A stretch of 64,000 bases of DNA from Maratus speciosus (GCA_963932465.1 OZ010796.1:76280974-76344973), one strand, 5' to 3'; shown: positions 1 to 11,778, counted from the first letter of the stretch. The notes: generated by a model from the letters alone, not told the origin. Made by a program: numbers and translations.

Positions 1-846
1 CGATATTATCTAATTCACTTTATATTAATCTATAAAAAATCAATATATAATCATAGTGCCAATTAAAGGTCTCTTTTTAAAGGGGTCGCATGTAAACACA
101 CATGTTCGAGCTTCAGATAAATAAACAGACCACATGTGTCCTTGGAAGCGATTGGTCGAAAGTCTAGCCAGAAACTGGTTAACCTTGAAAGAGAGAGGTC
201 GAACGCTGCTCTCCCATTCCGCTTGGGGCAGAATTGGAAATTGTTGAACATCGGTATGGATTACGTGAACAGGTGGTTTCCTACTCGGTTTGCTCCGTTT
301 AGGGCAGAATACTGCCACAGGACTCTTCTCAGGAAGAAATCTGAGCGTTCTCAGAAAAAAGAATGAATGAACCAGACATAACATCTACATTTGAAAATTG
401 TGCCCTTGAATTGTTTTTGAAACCCAAGGTAGATCCCCTCCCTCACATCCAGCAGACCCGGCGACGGCGTGTTTCTGATTCTGATACTCATTATTTTTAT
501 TCTATAATTTGGAGCCCTTAAATTACAAAGAAAAAAAAAAAAGCAAGAAACAAAATATTGCATTAGAGTTTCCCTATTCTAAAAAAAAAAAAAAAGGTAA
601 CTAACGCTGTCACCGCCGCTGTTTATAATTTTTTTGTGGCCGGGAATCCTTCTTTGTTAATATTAAGAAAACTACATCATACAAAAATATGAAAATCAGT
701 AGTATTAGAGAAATGTTTGATAAACACGCTGATGCAGACAGTTTTTAAATTGAATAATTATTTTAAGTGATATTTAATGTTATAGTGGGTCAAAATCGTT
801 CCATTCCAAAAGTTTTATAGGAGCAAAAACTATACATAGGAATGTA
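1..846. other. Flank with no assigned gene; moderately GC-rich patch at 90-480
   Basis: Bases 90-480 are less AT-rich than the surroundings and have frames open on both strands, including a 114-residue minus-strand frame over 40-384. I recognise no family, and no convincing splice or start context decides a strand. The patch may be an old exon, a promoter region or a transposon remnant. The rest is AT-rich, with A runs near 530 and 580. Confidence 0.3.
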
Positions 847-1203
847 CCGTATTTTATGGAAGAAACGCCGCAGCATTTACGAGTTTAAAAGTTAATTTTT
901 TTCCAAGAGTGGCGTTTACACCATGTGCGGCGTTTACGATTTTTTAAAAATACCAACTGAGTTTCCTTAATTTAAAAATTCATAAAAATAGTTAAAATTG
1001 GATTTAAATATTTTAAATAAAACTTCAGACATCTTAAGATATTGAAAACGAGGTATACTACACTGCTCAGAAAACTTTAATTAAAGTTAGGTTAATGTGA
1101 CGCTGTCGACAAAAGTAGCGTTCCGACGGATGCGGCATTTACGATATTTTTATGCTTATTCAGGCCAATTTGAGGAGTGCGGCGTTTCTTCCATAAAATA
1201 TGG
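847..1203. mobile_element. TA-flanked TIR element with iterated GCGGCGTTTACG motif
   Basis: The ends are inverted repeats of about 25 bp: CCGTATTTTATGGAAGAAAC followed by GCCGC at 847-871, and its complement at 1179-1203 with one mismatch. TA dinucleotides flank both ends (845-846 and 1204-1205), as expected for Tc1/mariner-type insertion. Versions of GCGGCGTTTACGA recur inside, near 875, 910, 927 and 1130, so the terminal motif is iterated subterminally. There is no transposase frame, so the element is non-autonomous. The superfamily assignment rests only on the TA duplication. Confidence 0.75.
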
Positions 1204-1508
1204 TACAATAAACTACATTTAATGAAAACTGTTCACTAGTTTCGAAAATTAGGCGGATTTCACATTAATGAAAATTATGATAGGTGCTCCTTTTTCGAAA
1301 TGAGGTGGTCTGTCGAATTTATAATTGTAATTTATTTTTGTAAACATTCTCAAACTTTTTCTGTTTCATTTTTTTTTTTAATTCGCTAACTAAATATTTA
1401 AGTTTTCCCCTCTGATGAAAGTATTTAATAAAAGTGTATATTTTTTTTCTGAACAATCACTAAATTCAAGTATGTTTTTAAATTATATAATTAATATGTA
1501 TTTATAAC

Positions 1509-1780
1509 TAGCTGACACGCCTGTCGTTGCCAAGTCCCAGCAAAAAATTGCACATTACGCTAAAAAGGTTGAAAAATTGCTGTACGAATCCCGAATAAGC
1601 TTTATTGAAGAGAAAATTTACTGTATTGGGCTAAAAGATTGAAACTGCATAATGTGGAAAAAAATGCAACGAATCGCTAAGTCACATAAAAAAGTCACTA
1701 AAATTTCAATAGTTGCAGGGGACAAAATTTACTGTATTGGGCTAAAACATAAAAAATATCCAGAAATCAAAATTTAAAAA
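1509..1780. mobile_element. Probable non-LTR (RTE-like) retroelement fragment
   Basis: The start, AGCTGACACGCCTGTCGTTG, resembles the short terminal blocks of RTE-related repeats in arthropod genomes. An internal block (AAAATTTACTGTATTGGGCT) occurs twice, near 1613-1632 and 1724-1743. It occurs a third time at the junction of 3978 and 5316, where a hAT element interrupts it. No reverse transcriptase is visible. The class is inferred from a remembered resemblance only. Confidence 0.35.
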
Positions 1781-1799
1781 AATCATGAAAAATTAAAAA

Positions 1800-2330
1800 A
1801 TTGCTATATTGTATTCGAAGTACTGTATTTTAGCGATGATTGCTAGAAATGCATTTTTAATTATGATGAGAGCTTTTAAGTTTCACTATATTTATGTATA
1901 CTATATGGTATGCATAAATGCTATAGTCCATATACAAGGCTATACAAAAGAATTTGTAAGGATTGCCGAGTATGAGCATAAATTTCTGAAAGGTGGTTTT
2001 AAATGAGTTATGAATTTGTACGCTGAACCGTATTTAGTTAACTAAGAAATGGTTGTAGAATATAGATAAAATGATATACAGGGACACGCTAAGAATTGGA
2101 CACATGGCCGTCTGGAAATGTGATTTCAGTAGTTTTAGTTTGCATTGCATTTTAGCTAAATAGTGGGGTGTAATGAAAGTACTAGGTACCTACAGGGCTA
2201 TACAAAAATATCGTGTGTTTCCATCGATTAATATAAATTGCTGAAAGAGAAATTTCAAACTGTTATGCGTTTTCTAGCTAAATTAAATTTTCCCATTATA
2301 TAATATAGATATCAAACTACAGATCATTGC
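1800..2330. repeat. Copy of a dispersed satellite-like repeat shared with 40.7-41.3 kb
   Basis: About 500 bp align by eye with 40740-41280. Shared blocks include AATGCATTTTTAATTATGAT, TTTTAAGTTTCACTATATTT and TGTAGAATATAGATAAAATG. A box reading roughly ACAGGGCTACACAAAA recurs near 1930, 2078 and 2190. The same box opens each unit of the tandem array at 40.1-40.65 kb, so this is a diverged member of one repeat family. Confidence 0.65.
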
Positions 2331-2399
2331 AAATTATGTTAATTCTAGAATTTAACATCATTTTAAAAATTATGAAAATTTGCTTTGAATTAAGGGTTT

Positions 2400-2445
2400 T
2401 TTTAACATGATTTAAATCATTAATTAAGATCGTCAATACCCTAGT
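2400..2445. mobile_element. Solo hAT-like end related to the 60.46-63.8 kb element
   Basis: The segment ending ATCGTCAATACCCTAG at about 2441 resembles the right terminus of the large element at 63780-63816 (AATCGTTGACACCCTA), and both are preceded by repeated GATTTAAATCA-like blocks. No matching left end or target duplication was found nearby, so it is a truncated copy. Confidence 0.35.
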
Positions 2446-2577
2446 TTAAAGCAAAAAGAATCTTAAAATATTTATAAGAATGTTATCAATAAATAAAGTA
2501 ATTCAAACTTATTTAAATTATTCATTTTTTTTTTTTTAAGAAAGAACAAATAGTAAAATGATAAATAAAGGCCTCGG

Positions 2578-2617
2578 TTTTTTTTTTTTTTTTTTTTTTT
2601 TGGGGGGGGGGGGGGGG
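2578..2617. repeat. T24-G16 compound homopolymer
   Basis: A pure run of 24 T (2578-2601) is followed directly by 16 G (2602-2617). It is one of many G or C runs of at least 10 bases in this AT-rich window. Confidence 0.9.
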
Positions 2618-2881
2618 AATTTCTGCCAAACTAGCGATAAATGAATAATCACAAATGTTTTAGAGCCTGTCTAATCGGAACTTCACTAATCTTCGATTTG
2701 TACAGTAAACCTGTTTTTCAAATACATTGCTGCTTTTCGTAACTTGCATTTGATATAATTCTTGCCTGGTAAGAGTATCTTATATCACAGCTTTTTCTTT
2801 TTACCATATCTTTTTTTGATTGTTATATTCATATAATAATGCATCCCTCTTTACAGTATTATTCTTCACATAGCAAAATCA

Positions 2882-3985
2882 TACCTGCCAACTGCTACGA
2901 AAAAATCGTAGTTGCTACGATTTGGACCTATAAACTACGATGCTACGAAAATCGGTCTTAAACTACAATTTTTTGCAAAATATATTTTTGTTTCTAGTTG
3001 CAATTTTTATCCCGCGCAGCATATTTTTCAGGAGTGATTCTGCTCCGAAATTTCCAAAATTTCAAAGTATTTATTTTCGAAAGTTTTTGGGGAGGTGGTT
3101 CTTTGAGGGGCAAGGTTTGATATAGTGTGCAAAATCGCATGATTTGCACACGGAAAAGGAGAGTCCTACATAAAGAAAACTGCTGAGCAGTATTTCCCCC
3201 TGTAAATTCTTCCACGGACTTATGATCCTTTTGCAAGTATATTTTGAAATTTCTTGGAAGTCCGTGAATTTTTTTTTCTTTTATGGAATTTCCCCGAATT
3301 AATTCATGAATCGATCGTGGAAAAAATTGAGAATTTCTTCAAATGATCATGTAAAAATATCGGATATTTCGTCAAAGGTCTCAGAAACAAATAGTGATTA
3401 TCTTCAATAAAATCACTAACTTCATTAAGAGTTCAGAAAGAAATTGCGAATTTTGTCAAAAAATTGCGCAAAATATCACGAATTTCGAGAAACTATCGAG
3501 GGAAAAATATTGCAAATTTCGTCAAAAGGTCGCGGGAACGAGTAGTGAATTTTGTTAATTGGTCGCGAAAAGATATTGAAAATTTTACCGGTTGATTGCG
3601 ATAAACTATTGCTAATTTCGACAAATGATCATGTAAAAATATTAATTTTGCCAATTGGTCGCAGAAGAAAATAAATTTTGTCAAAGGATCGTGGTAGAAA
3701 TGTGAATTTTGTCACAATATTGCAGAAACAAAACAAAAATTTCACCGAAAGATCATGGGAAGAAAGCACTTATTTCGTCAAAGAATCGTAGTAAAAAACG
3801 CAAAATTCGTTAAAAGGATCGCGGTAAAAAATGCGCATTTCGTCAAAAGAAGTTCGTGGTAAATAGTGCGGATTTCTACAACAAATCGTGATAGAAAAAT
3901 GTGAATTACAATTTATGAGAAAAAAAAAATTGTGACTATCCTGAAATGATTGCGGGAAAAAAATCGCGAATTTCAACAAAATTTA
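2882..3985 (+). mobile_element. Left part of an array-bearing hAT-like element (truncated)
   Basis: The left end, TACCTGCCAACTGCTACG, matches the terminus style of the element at 61502 (TAGCTGCCAACTTGTACG). It is followed by iterated CTACGAT motifs at 2898-2970. A degenerate array of the roughly 31-bp TTTCGTCAAAGGATCGCGG repeat then runs from about 3255 to 3985. The right terminus is missing, and the array runs straight into the RTE-like block AAAATTTACAGTG. Classification as hAT-like is inferred from the related element at 61.5-63.1 kb. Confidence 0.5.
3255..3985 (+). repeat. Degenerate array 1 of the roughly 31-bp TTTCGTCAAAGG repeat
   Basis: About 23 diverged units carry cores such as AATTTCGTCAAAAGGTCGCG or variants (GTCAAAGGATCGTGG), separated by A-rich linkers. 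This is the most decayed of the four arrays, with many TTG and ATG substitutions of the CpGs, consistent with age or CpG decay. Confidence 0.8.
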
Positions 3986-3993
3986 CAGTGTTG

Positions 3994-5315
3994 CAGGGTT
4001 GCAAAAAAGCCGGCTAAAATTAAAAAAAGCCACGCCGGTGGCTTTTATTGGTTTTAACCAGCTTTTTTTGGCCAAAATTGGCCTTTTTTGGCCAAAATTG
4101 GCTTTTATACAATGAAGCATTTTAATTATATATGACACATTTTTATGTGTTTTTTAATTTGTTTTAAAGACATTTAGTTGGGGTAGAAATCAATATAACC
4201 CAATATTTATCAATAATGAAGACATTAATATTGGAATAAAAGGTCATACCAATTGCTTTGTCTGGTTTACAGGTTTACACTGACCTTAACAATCTTTTTT
4301 TTTTTTAATTTTTATTGCTTTATATAATTAAAAGGGACAATGGTTGCTTAGTTATACATTTTATTAACTAATTTTAAGGGATATTAATAATACAAGTATT
4401 ATTTTATTTCTCATAAACATTTATTTAAAATTGCACATAAAGTCATTTAATAAAAACATCATTTTTCTCTATTAAAGCAGTATTATGAATAACATATGCA
4501 TTAATTTATATGCACTATTTTAAATAGTAAGTAGCTTTTCAAAATTCTAATTCAACAAGTTTAATTTGGAGAATTTTTTTTTTTAAATTGTTCTCTTTAT
4601 TTTATGCACTTACATGTACTAAAATTTCCTCAAATGTTATATCCTTTCTAATTTCTCTTTCAACATTGTTCATTCTACTATTTTAATCTGTCCATATGGA
4701 CATATCTGGAATAAGTTACATAACAGCTTAGTAGCAGAAAGACTTTTTACATATATCACTTTTATAAGTATTTTTTATATAATGATTGCTTATTTACTTA
4801 TTATTGCTCAAGTTTTATATAAGATAATTTCAGTTATTAAATACATATAAGCTATTTAGCTTTAATCAATTTTAAAAGTAAATATCAGATGTAAGAATGT
4901 TTCTATTTTAATGTGTGGCATTTTCTTATTCTTTCATATAAACTTTAAAATGTGTGGTATGTGTAGAGCCATGATAAAGAATTCCAAACCAATACTTTAG
5001 AGTCTTAATTTAATGTATTCTTCTGAATATTCATAATTTTTTTTTTCAGTCATAATGCTTTCACAGTTGCATTCTAGCAGTTATAAGGTCTTATTTATTT
5101 GACAAAATTTAATAGAAGTTAATATTTTTTTCATAGAAAATATTTATAAGTGTATTAAAAATAAATTAATCTAAAGTTTATATGAATTATCTATAAACCA
5201 CCTTTTTGAAAAATAAAAGCCGGCTTTTTTCAATTAAAGCCGGCTTTTTTTAAGCGGCTAAAACCAAAAAAAGCCGGCCGGCTTTTTTTGGCCTGGCTAA
5301 AAGCCAGCAACCCTG
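3994..5315. mobile_element. Complete non-autonomous hAT-like element, 1322 bp
   Basis: The termini are CAGGGTTGC (3994-4002) and its exact complement GCAACCCTG (5307-5315). The 8-bp sequence CAGTGTTG flanks both ends identically (3986-3993 and 5316-5323), which is the hAT signature. Both subterminal regions carry iterated GCCGGCT and TTGGCC blocks (4008-4110 and 5215-5300), typical of hAT transposase-binding arrays. The interior is AT-rich with no transposase frame. Related uninterrupted target sequence survives at 1613-1632 and 1724-1743. Confidence 0.93.
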
Positions 5316-5628
5316 CAGTGTTGGGCTAAAAAATTGGAACCAGGCTCCTTTAACAAATGTCAAAAAACTCTTCAAAACGAGAGGAAACTAAAAATCGTAT
5401 AAAAAATTTAAGAGGAAAAATATTACTACATCGAGTTGTTGAAAAACTGAAACCTTATTCCTTTTACGAATGTCAAATGATGGCTGCAAAACATGAAAAA
5501 GCAACCAACCAACCTCCAGATTAATTTTAATTTTGTGTGCTATGATTTCTCATTTTCAAAAGGTGCAAAATGGATATTTTGCAAAGTGAAGAAGATTGTA
5601 AAAGTTTTTTAGAATTGATCTAGTCCAA

Positions 5629-6027
5629 GAGCTGTTAAACATTTTAGGGAAGGTATTAGAGGCACCCTGAAAATTTGTGCAACACTTCTTTTGTAATGGC
5701 TGAATACAAAATCTAATGTCTGGCTGAAGGATCGTGGCCCAAAAACTGTGCCAGACACGTGTCAAGTGCCATTTTTTGACTACCCAAAAAAGATATTTGA
5801 GGCATGCTGAGATTGAGGCAGAATAATATTTATGCTTAGAAAAAAATATTTTGAAAATGACACACACTTTAGTCGGCACAAAAACTGTGCCAGACACGTG
5901 TCTGGCACAGTTTTGGGCCACGATCCTTCAGCCAGACATTCGATTTTGTATTCAGGCATTACAAAAGAAGTGTTGCACAAATTTTCAGGGTGCCTCAAAT
6001 ACCTACTCAAAAATGTTCAACAGCTCT
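5629..6027. repeat. Foldback (inverted-repeat) element
   Basis: A left arm of about 135 bp (5629-5763) is the near-perfect reverse complement of a right arm (about 5893-6027), with a spacer of about 130 bp. Shared blocks include ATTTGTGCAACACTTCTTTT and GGATCGTGGCCCAAAA. The inner boundary carries a short near-perfect palindrome, ACTGTGCCAGACACGTGTCT, continuing GGCACAGT (5885-5912). The open frames over the arms are mirror images and are not genes. Confidence 0.8.
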
Positions 6028-6099
6028 CCTACTAATCTATTTTATTAGCATTAAACTTTATTTTTGACAGCAGAGATCAGTGAAAGTCTAAAAAGAACG

Positions 6100-6700
6100 T
6101 GAAGTTGTGTGGAAGGCTTAGTGAAGAAGCACAGAAATTCCAACAATTCTATTTATTAATAATGACAAAAGTGATGATATTTACAAGATGAAAACTTAAC
6201 AAGCATGACCGTGCTTGAACTAAAACTAAAATAAACATTAAATAAAGGTTACTTAAATAGTGCTACGACGCCATAACAAAAAAAAATAATTACAAGAGCT
6301 GCTCACAATACGCAGCTACGGCGAAAGGCAAATTCATCCAGTCATTTATACAAATACAAACAGGGAATTTCTGCATACTAAGTGATGCCATTCCTAGAAA
6401 CAAAATACTACAAAACATCGTAAAACGCCATTGGGTCAAACGCTTCTTACCTCATGCCCAGCGCTATGACGTCAAACATACGAACGACAGCCGTGAACAG
6501 CGAATCACCAGTGATATTACAATCACAGTTCCGGATCGCTATGATATCACGTATTATGAAAAATCGGCATGCCGGTAGCGAGAAGCAATGGCATTTTTCA
6601 TGTATTTTGCCGTTGACTTGGAGAGGGTAAAAACAAAGTAAGTCATGTTAACAAAGCTAAACTTATTCTAATAAAAACTAACATTTTAAGTTAACATGAC
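6100..6700. other. Moderately GC region upstream of the Merlin-like gene
   Basis: This stretch is richer in CpG than its surroundings (for example ATGACGTCAAACATACGAAC at about 6467). It may hold the 5' part of the Merlin-like transposon at 6.7-7.5 kb or an unrelated LTR-like piece. At 6643-6700 GTCATGTTAAC is mirrored by GTTAACATGAC, an 11-bp perfect inverted pair with a loop of about 35 bp. I could not delimit an element boundary. Confidence 0.3.
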
Positions 6701-6716
6701 AACAAGAATTTTACAG

Positions 6717-7471
6717 GATAATTCCAAGTAGAAGTGACCCCACTCCGCCGTGCCCGAAATGCAAATCGCCAACTACATGCCTTGCGCATCCAAGCTACAA
6801 ACTTGGGTGGAATTGGAGGTGCAGTAAGAGGTAAAGTGGATAAGAGCTAAAGTGAACAGGTGTTTCGGGAGTATAAATCCCCAGGTTAACACATTTTTCG
6901 AAAATGTTAAGATTTCTTTTGAAGATGTATTATCACTTATCTTTTTTTTTTTTGTAGATAAGCACCCCATGATGAAGAGCTGCGAAGACGTTACTAATTG
7001 GAGATTGCAGCGAAACTTAAAGACCTTATCCAACAAAACTGCTTGTGATTTTTTTTCTCTTTTCAGGGAAACTGCTGAAATCATAAGTTCACATTTTCCC
7101 GGTCAATTTGGCGAGCCAAATAAGACAGTTGAACTAGACGAGACCTTTTTGACAAAGAGAAAATACAGCAGAGGTATAAACATATGCGTACATTATTTTT
7201 AAACAAGTGTAGTAATATATATTGCACATTTTTTTAGCATACTTTTTTAAAAGCATGCAAATTAATTCTCTATTTGAGTTTTCAGTATTTCAGATATCTA
7301 CATCAGATGTGGAAAGACGAACTTTATTCAATTTTTTAATTCGTTGTTGATTTCCCCCCCCCCCCCCAACTAAGGAGCTTTTACGCGGCCAATGACCATC
7401 ACAGTGTTCGGCATTTATTGCCGTGACGACAAACATGGAATATTTTTTCGCGCCAAGGGCAAGAAGAAAAG
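6717..7471 (+). pseudogene. Broken Merlin / IS1595-type (ISXO2-like) transposase
   Basis: Three segments line up in order with this family. At 6717-6831, after a TTTTACAG acceptor-like site, CPKC (6751-6762) starts a zinc ribbon that continues to WNWRC. A frameshift follows. The 6852 frame gives FFENVKISFEDVLSLI, then NKTACDFFSLFRE, then VELDETF, whose Asp is the expected first DDE acidic residue, and ends KYSR. A GAG|GTATAA donor at 7174 and an acceptor ending at 7377 preserve phase and lead into PMTITVFGIYCRDDKHG, characteristic of the family's next block. The frame runs into a G run at 7471, and the second Asp and final acidic residue are absent. I infer a dead DNA-transposon gene. Confidence 0.8.
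7174..7377 (+). other. Probable intron within the Merlin-like pseudogene
   Basis: The donor is GAG|GTATAAAC at 7171-7181. The acceptor AAGGAG|CT follows a pyrimidine tract that includes a 14-C run (7354-7367). Excising 204 bp joins G|CT into one codon and restores the family-typical reading from KYSR to TRPMTITVFG. The C run may have expanded after the gene died. Confidence 0.55.
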
Positions 7472-7654
7472 GGGGGGGGGGATAAAGAAATACAATTTAC
7501 AGATCCTTTCAATTTCACATTCGCAAACGCAAATATTTTTCGTCTATATCAACGAATGCGAATATTGAAAAAAAAAAAAAACTGAACATTCGCTTACGAT
7601 AATTCTACATAAGATCACTATGTGACATTCGCGAATGGTAATACCAATATTTAC

Positions 7655-7765
7655 TAGGGATGCACCGGATATTGATTTTGCCGGATATCGGATATCCGAA
7701 GCTCCTTTGCCTGCCGGATTCGGATATCCGGCCGGATATCTGATCGGATATCCGGCACTAGATAT
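7655..7765. mobile_element. Solo hAT-like terminus with CGGATATCCG iteration
   Basis: TAGGGATGCACCGGATAT at about 7658 is the common start of a hAT family, followed by six or more CGGATATC-type repeats up to 7758. No matching right end was found in the window with a target duplication. The element is truncated, or its partner lies in sequence I could not match. Confidence 0.55.
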
Positions 7766-7769
7766 GTTT

Positions 7770-10700
7770 TTAGTTATATGGTGAATTATTTCTCTATATA
7801 ATGTCATCTCAGAACAATAAATTACAAACATGTTTCACACATCATTAAAACATTTTAAATGTATTGAAATATAATTTACAAAAACTATATAGGGGAGCTA
7901 GGGGATGTATGGGACATTCTCAATATTTCAGGCAATAAACATTTATTTTAAATTGCTTCCTAACCCCATATACCTCTACCACAGTGTGCTTCAGAACTAA
8001 AAGTAGGACCACATTGCTGTTTTCATTTTCCTTCAAAGTTGCATTTTCTGAAATCTCTGCTTAAAAGTAAGTTTTTTTTTACATTAGAAGATGTGAAATA
8101 TCTTATACAATATAAAAAATTAAGCTATGTTGTAGTTATCATGGAAGACGGTAGTATTCCGAGTGACGCAGCCTTAAGCCTAAAATCGTATCTTAGAATT
8201 CGTAGATGGCGGAACTCATATATACAGCTAACTCGACATCAAAGAAAATGCGAAAAGCTGCCTGTTAATAACTCATCAAATATAGGTCCTATTGTTCTGA
8301 TTTTTTTAAAACAGTCTTATATCTGCAGTCTAATCCTATTCTGAATTTTTTACAATTCTACGTGCAGTATATTTTCAGATCTGTAAACCCATTTTGAAAG
8401 CAATTTCGATGGTGTAAGTTTGTCTTTTTTTTTTCTCCGAAATGGTCTAGATTTTTTAAAAAACAATATATAAAATGAATCTGTTTTTGACAAAGTGGAT
8501 AAGACTAACATAGTATCTAGGAAAACTCTTCATTTTTATATAATCCGCATGAAAAAATGGACTTCTTAGGATCGCGGATTACATGTTATTCTATGGGCTA
8601 GCAGACAGAACGTTGCACATCGGTTCTGCGCGGTTTAGGTCACAGTTAAAATTTTGAATATTGGCAATAAATCTTTTCTTAAACTACGAAAACAGTTTAT
8701 TATGTGCTTTAAAATACTTAGACTGATTTTTTAAAATGGAGCAGTATTTTGTAATTATAGGTATTTTATTTCATTGTTATTCATAGTAAGTAAACAGTTT
8801 TTAAGGAGAAAATATTTCACATTTAAAAAAAAATTCTCGTATCGAAATTCGATATTTATCGGAAATTCTCGTATCGAAATGAAAATTCATCGCGTTCGTT
8901 ATAAGACTTTGCCATGTATCACTACGCGATACGTGAAGTTGACTGAAGAAATAAGAAATATCAAAGATCTTGAAATGGTATTCCAAGGGGAGAAAGTGAC
9001 AATTTCTAATTATCCAGACAGCATTCTTTGCAACTGATCCTTTCTAATTAGTATAATGTTCTGAATTGTTTTTATTTTCAACAATACTTATAACTGTTTT
9101 CCTTACAAAATAACGTTAATGTGTGTCATAGGTATTTCTTGTGATATGTGAGTGTAATACAGATAGATTACTAAATTAATTTTGAGTTTTCTTTTAAAGA
9201 AATTAAACAAAATCTTTCATTTTTAAAGAACGCACAATTTAAATAAAAGGTATGACGAAATCAAAATTAAGATTTCCAATCCCGTTTATATGATTCATTT
9301 GCGAATCGTTTCTAATAATATTATAAACGAAAATTGACTTAAAATGGCATCTTTCGTTTATTTATATATATTTTTTTTATATAACTCTTTTCAGCTTCAA
9401 AAATTAAAGCATCGTAGTATTTTATTTTTATAAAATTTAACCTAAAGGGGAAGAAAATTCTTATTGCCGTTTATCTCTGTAACAAAAGAAAAACAGAAGA
9501 AAAACAAACAAAAAAAAAAACCTGAAGCATTTCTTTTAGGCTAATTGATTACAGCCATGGGTGCAAGACCTTCAGTCTCAGGACTGATTTCAGTCTTGGA
9601 CATATTTTTGACTGATAGTAAATTCTACTTTATATACTTAAATTATCACGATTAGCTCAAAATGAACCATTTTATCCTGACTGGTTGTTTTGAGCTCCTA
9701 AAAGTAAAAATTTTCATCATGATACTTTTCCTTATTTAGTAATTAAAGTTTATAGATAAATAAGATAAAACAGCTTTTTTGCAAAAGTAAGATACTTGTT
9801 TTTGTTTAATTTTAAAGTTAATATGCTTAAAAGAAAGCTTTAAATAATTTACTTTTAAAAGTTATAAAAGTAGCCAGCTCCCTTATATGGTATTTGTGGT
9901 AATGAAGTATTATTGTAAATAAGAACAATTCAGAACATGTTACTATTTAGAAAAGATTGGTTTCACAAAATTTCATTAGCAGCTGCATTGTAGCTGTCAT
10001 GATAATTAGACTTTGTATAAACTAATAAAGTGATTACTCAGTAACCATTTCAATTAATATATTAATCTGACTCGCATCTTAAATTAAATATTAAGTTTTT
10101 ATTCTGCTTTCATTAAACCATTCACTATTCTGTAACATTCCGCATATTCTGACTACAAAAACTCTTTTTATCAATTCCACCTGTACACTGGAGGGTTGCC
10201 GTGCCACTTACAGAGTAGCGCGTTTATCGCCTCGTTGTACAATAGCATTTGAAAGATCACCACACTAACATAAAAAAGTAGCAATAAAAGAAAAACAAAA
10301 TTAATCCGTTGATTGTAAAAAACCCTCTCCATTCTCGGTCGGGGGAGGAACATCACAAGAAAAAATAACCTCGCGAAATTTGACAGTATGTCATGGGGGG
10401 GGGGGGGAATCCAAAACTTCCTGAAAATAGTTGTAACTTTTCTAATAAATATGTTACATATAACATATGATAGTAATAATCAGTATATCTGATGAAAATA
10501 CAAGTAATTTTTTAAAATAAACTATTTAATGATTTTTTTTATCCCTATTACTGTATTTGATTAATAGTAGTTCAAGAGCCATAATTTTATATTGTAAAAT
10601 CCTTAAAAGCACTCTGCAAGCAGTCCTTGTTCAATCACAAAAGCCTACCACTAAAAAATTTTAATGCAGAAGATGTAATGTATTTCTCAGATATAAACAA

Positions 10701-10909
10701 TGAATTTTTCAGTTAAGAAGCACATGTATTTTACAAATATTGCTATTTCTTGGAACACTAAATATGATACATTATCGCCTTTAACACATTATTTTGGAGT
10801 AATGAAAACATTGTTAGTATATTAAAATTTTTTGTAAATGAGTGTTATAATCAGAGCAGCTCATGACAGGTTTTTCTTGCAGCACTAAAATGCATGCTTT
10901 CCAAAAAAA

Positions 10910-10940
<31 letters not shown>

Positions 10941-11558
10941 GCCTTATTTAATGGAAGAAAATTCTGCTAAAAATAAGGCAAAGATTTCATTATTAAAAAT
11001 ACTGAAAAAGAATAAATTGGCCAGCCATGCATTTAGTGTTCCCAAAACTGTCAGTCATGATTTACCACTGTTTATAATGATTTTGCCCAGGCATATTTGG
11101 ATGTTATATTTCAAGGTAATATCTTTAAGGTAATTTAATAATGTGAGATCTATACCTATTATATAAAATATCATAATTTGCACATTTTCTGGTTCCAAGG
11201 AATGTAATTTAAAGCATGTATATGAAGTAAATTTAATGATGTATGAAATATGATCTATATAATGCAAAATTCTATAATACGCACAACTTCTCATACCAAG
11301 GTGTGCATTATAAAGATCTTCTACTGTATTCATATGTAGTTCACACATCAAAAACCTTAAAGATTTAGTATCTGTAACAAGAGGACATTATTACAACTTT
11401 AAATTTTTTTCATTCTGTAGCACAAATTACTCAGCTTAGAATTTGCCAATCAAAACATTGCCATCTTGATTTTTTTCCACTGTCTTTATTTACCTCAGAA
11501 GTGATTAAGATTTTTTTATATTGTAAATCCTAAAGGTTATAATAGCAAAAAAGCATCT
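7770..11558. other. AT-rich stretch without a recognised gene
   Basis: Two frames, 8039-8344 (101 residues) and 8774-9037 (87 residues), are not AT-biased chance shapes throughout, but I recognise neither. The second starts beside a short direct repeat, AATTCTCGTATCGAAAT, at about 8834 and 8866. A G13 run lies at about 10395 and a T run of about 21 at 10910. Otherwise this is unremarkable intergenic or intronic DNA. Confidence 0.5.
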
Positions 11559-11562
11559 TTAA

Positions 11563-11763
11563 GCCCTTGGGAATGAGCGACCGGTATACTTGGCCACTTA
11601 AGGTGTTCAGAATCCTTCATTATTCTCACCACTTATTTTTAATTGTAAAGTTTACCTTCTTTAATGGGAGCATTTCTGTGATTCAATTACAGAAAATTTT
11701 CTGTTTTTAAAAACCTGTAGTAAAAGGTTAAAAATTAACCAAAGGGCTCTTGTCGTGAAGGGA
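11563..11763. mobile_element. piggyBac-like MITE, about 200 bp
   Basis: TTAA flanks both sides (11559-11562 and 11764-11767). The left end GCCCTTGGGAATGAG pairs imperfectly with the complement of the right end TCCCTTCACGACAAG, and the right side also carries AAAGGGCTC. TTAA target sites plus a CCCTT start are typical of piggyBac-type elements. There is no coding capacity. Confidence 0.6.
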
Positions 11764-11778
11764 TTAAACATCTTGAAT

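Noticed and set aside
3493..3979. Minus-strand Phe-rich frames over array 1
   Set aside because: They are the reverse-strand translation of the same satellite.
3255..3985. CRISPR-like reading of the regularly spaced repeats
   Set aside because: Units are contiguous, variable and lack unique spacers, there are no cas genes, and the context is eukaryotic.
5556..6048. Mirror-image frames of 121, 76, 67 and 65 residues
   Set aside because: They are produced by the two arms of the foldback repeat; the same words appear on both strands.
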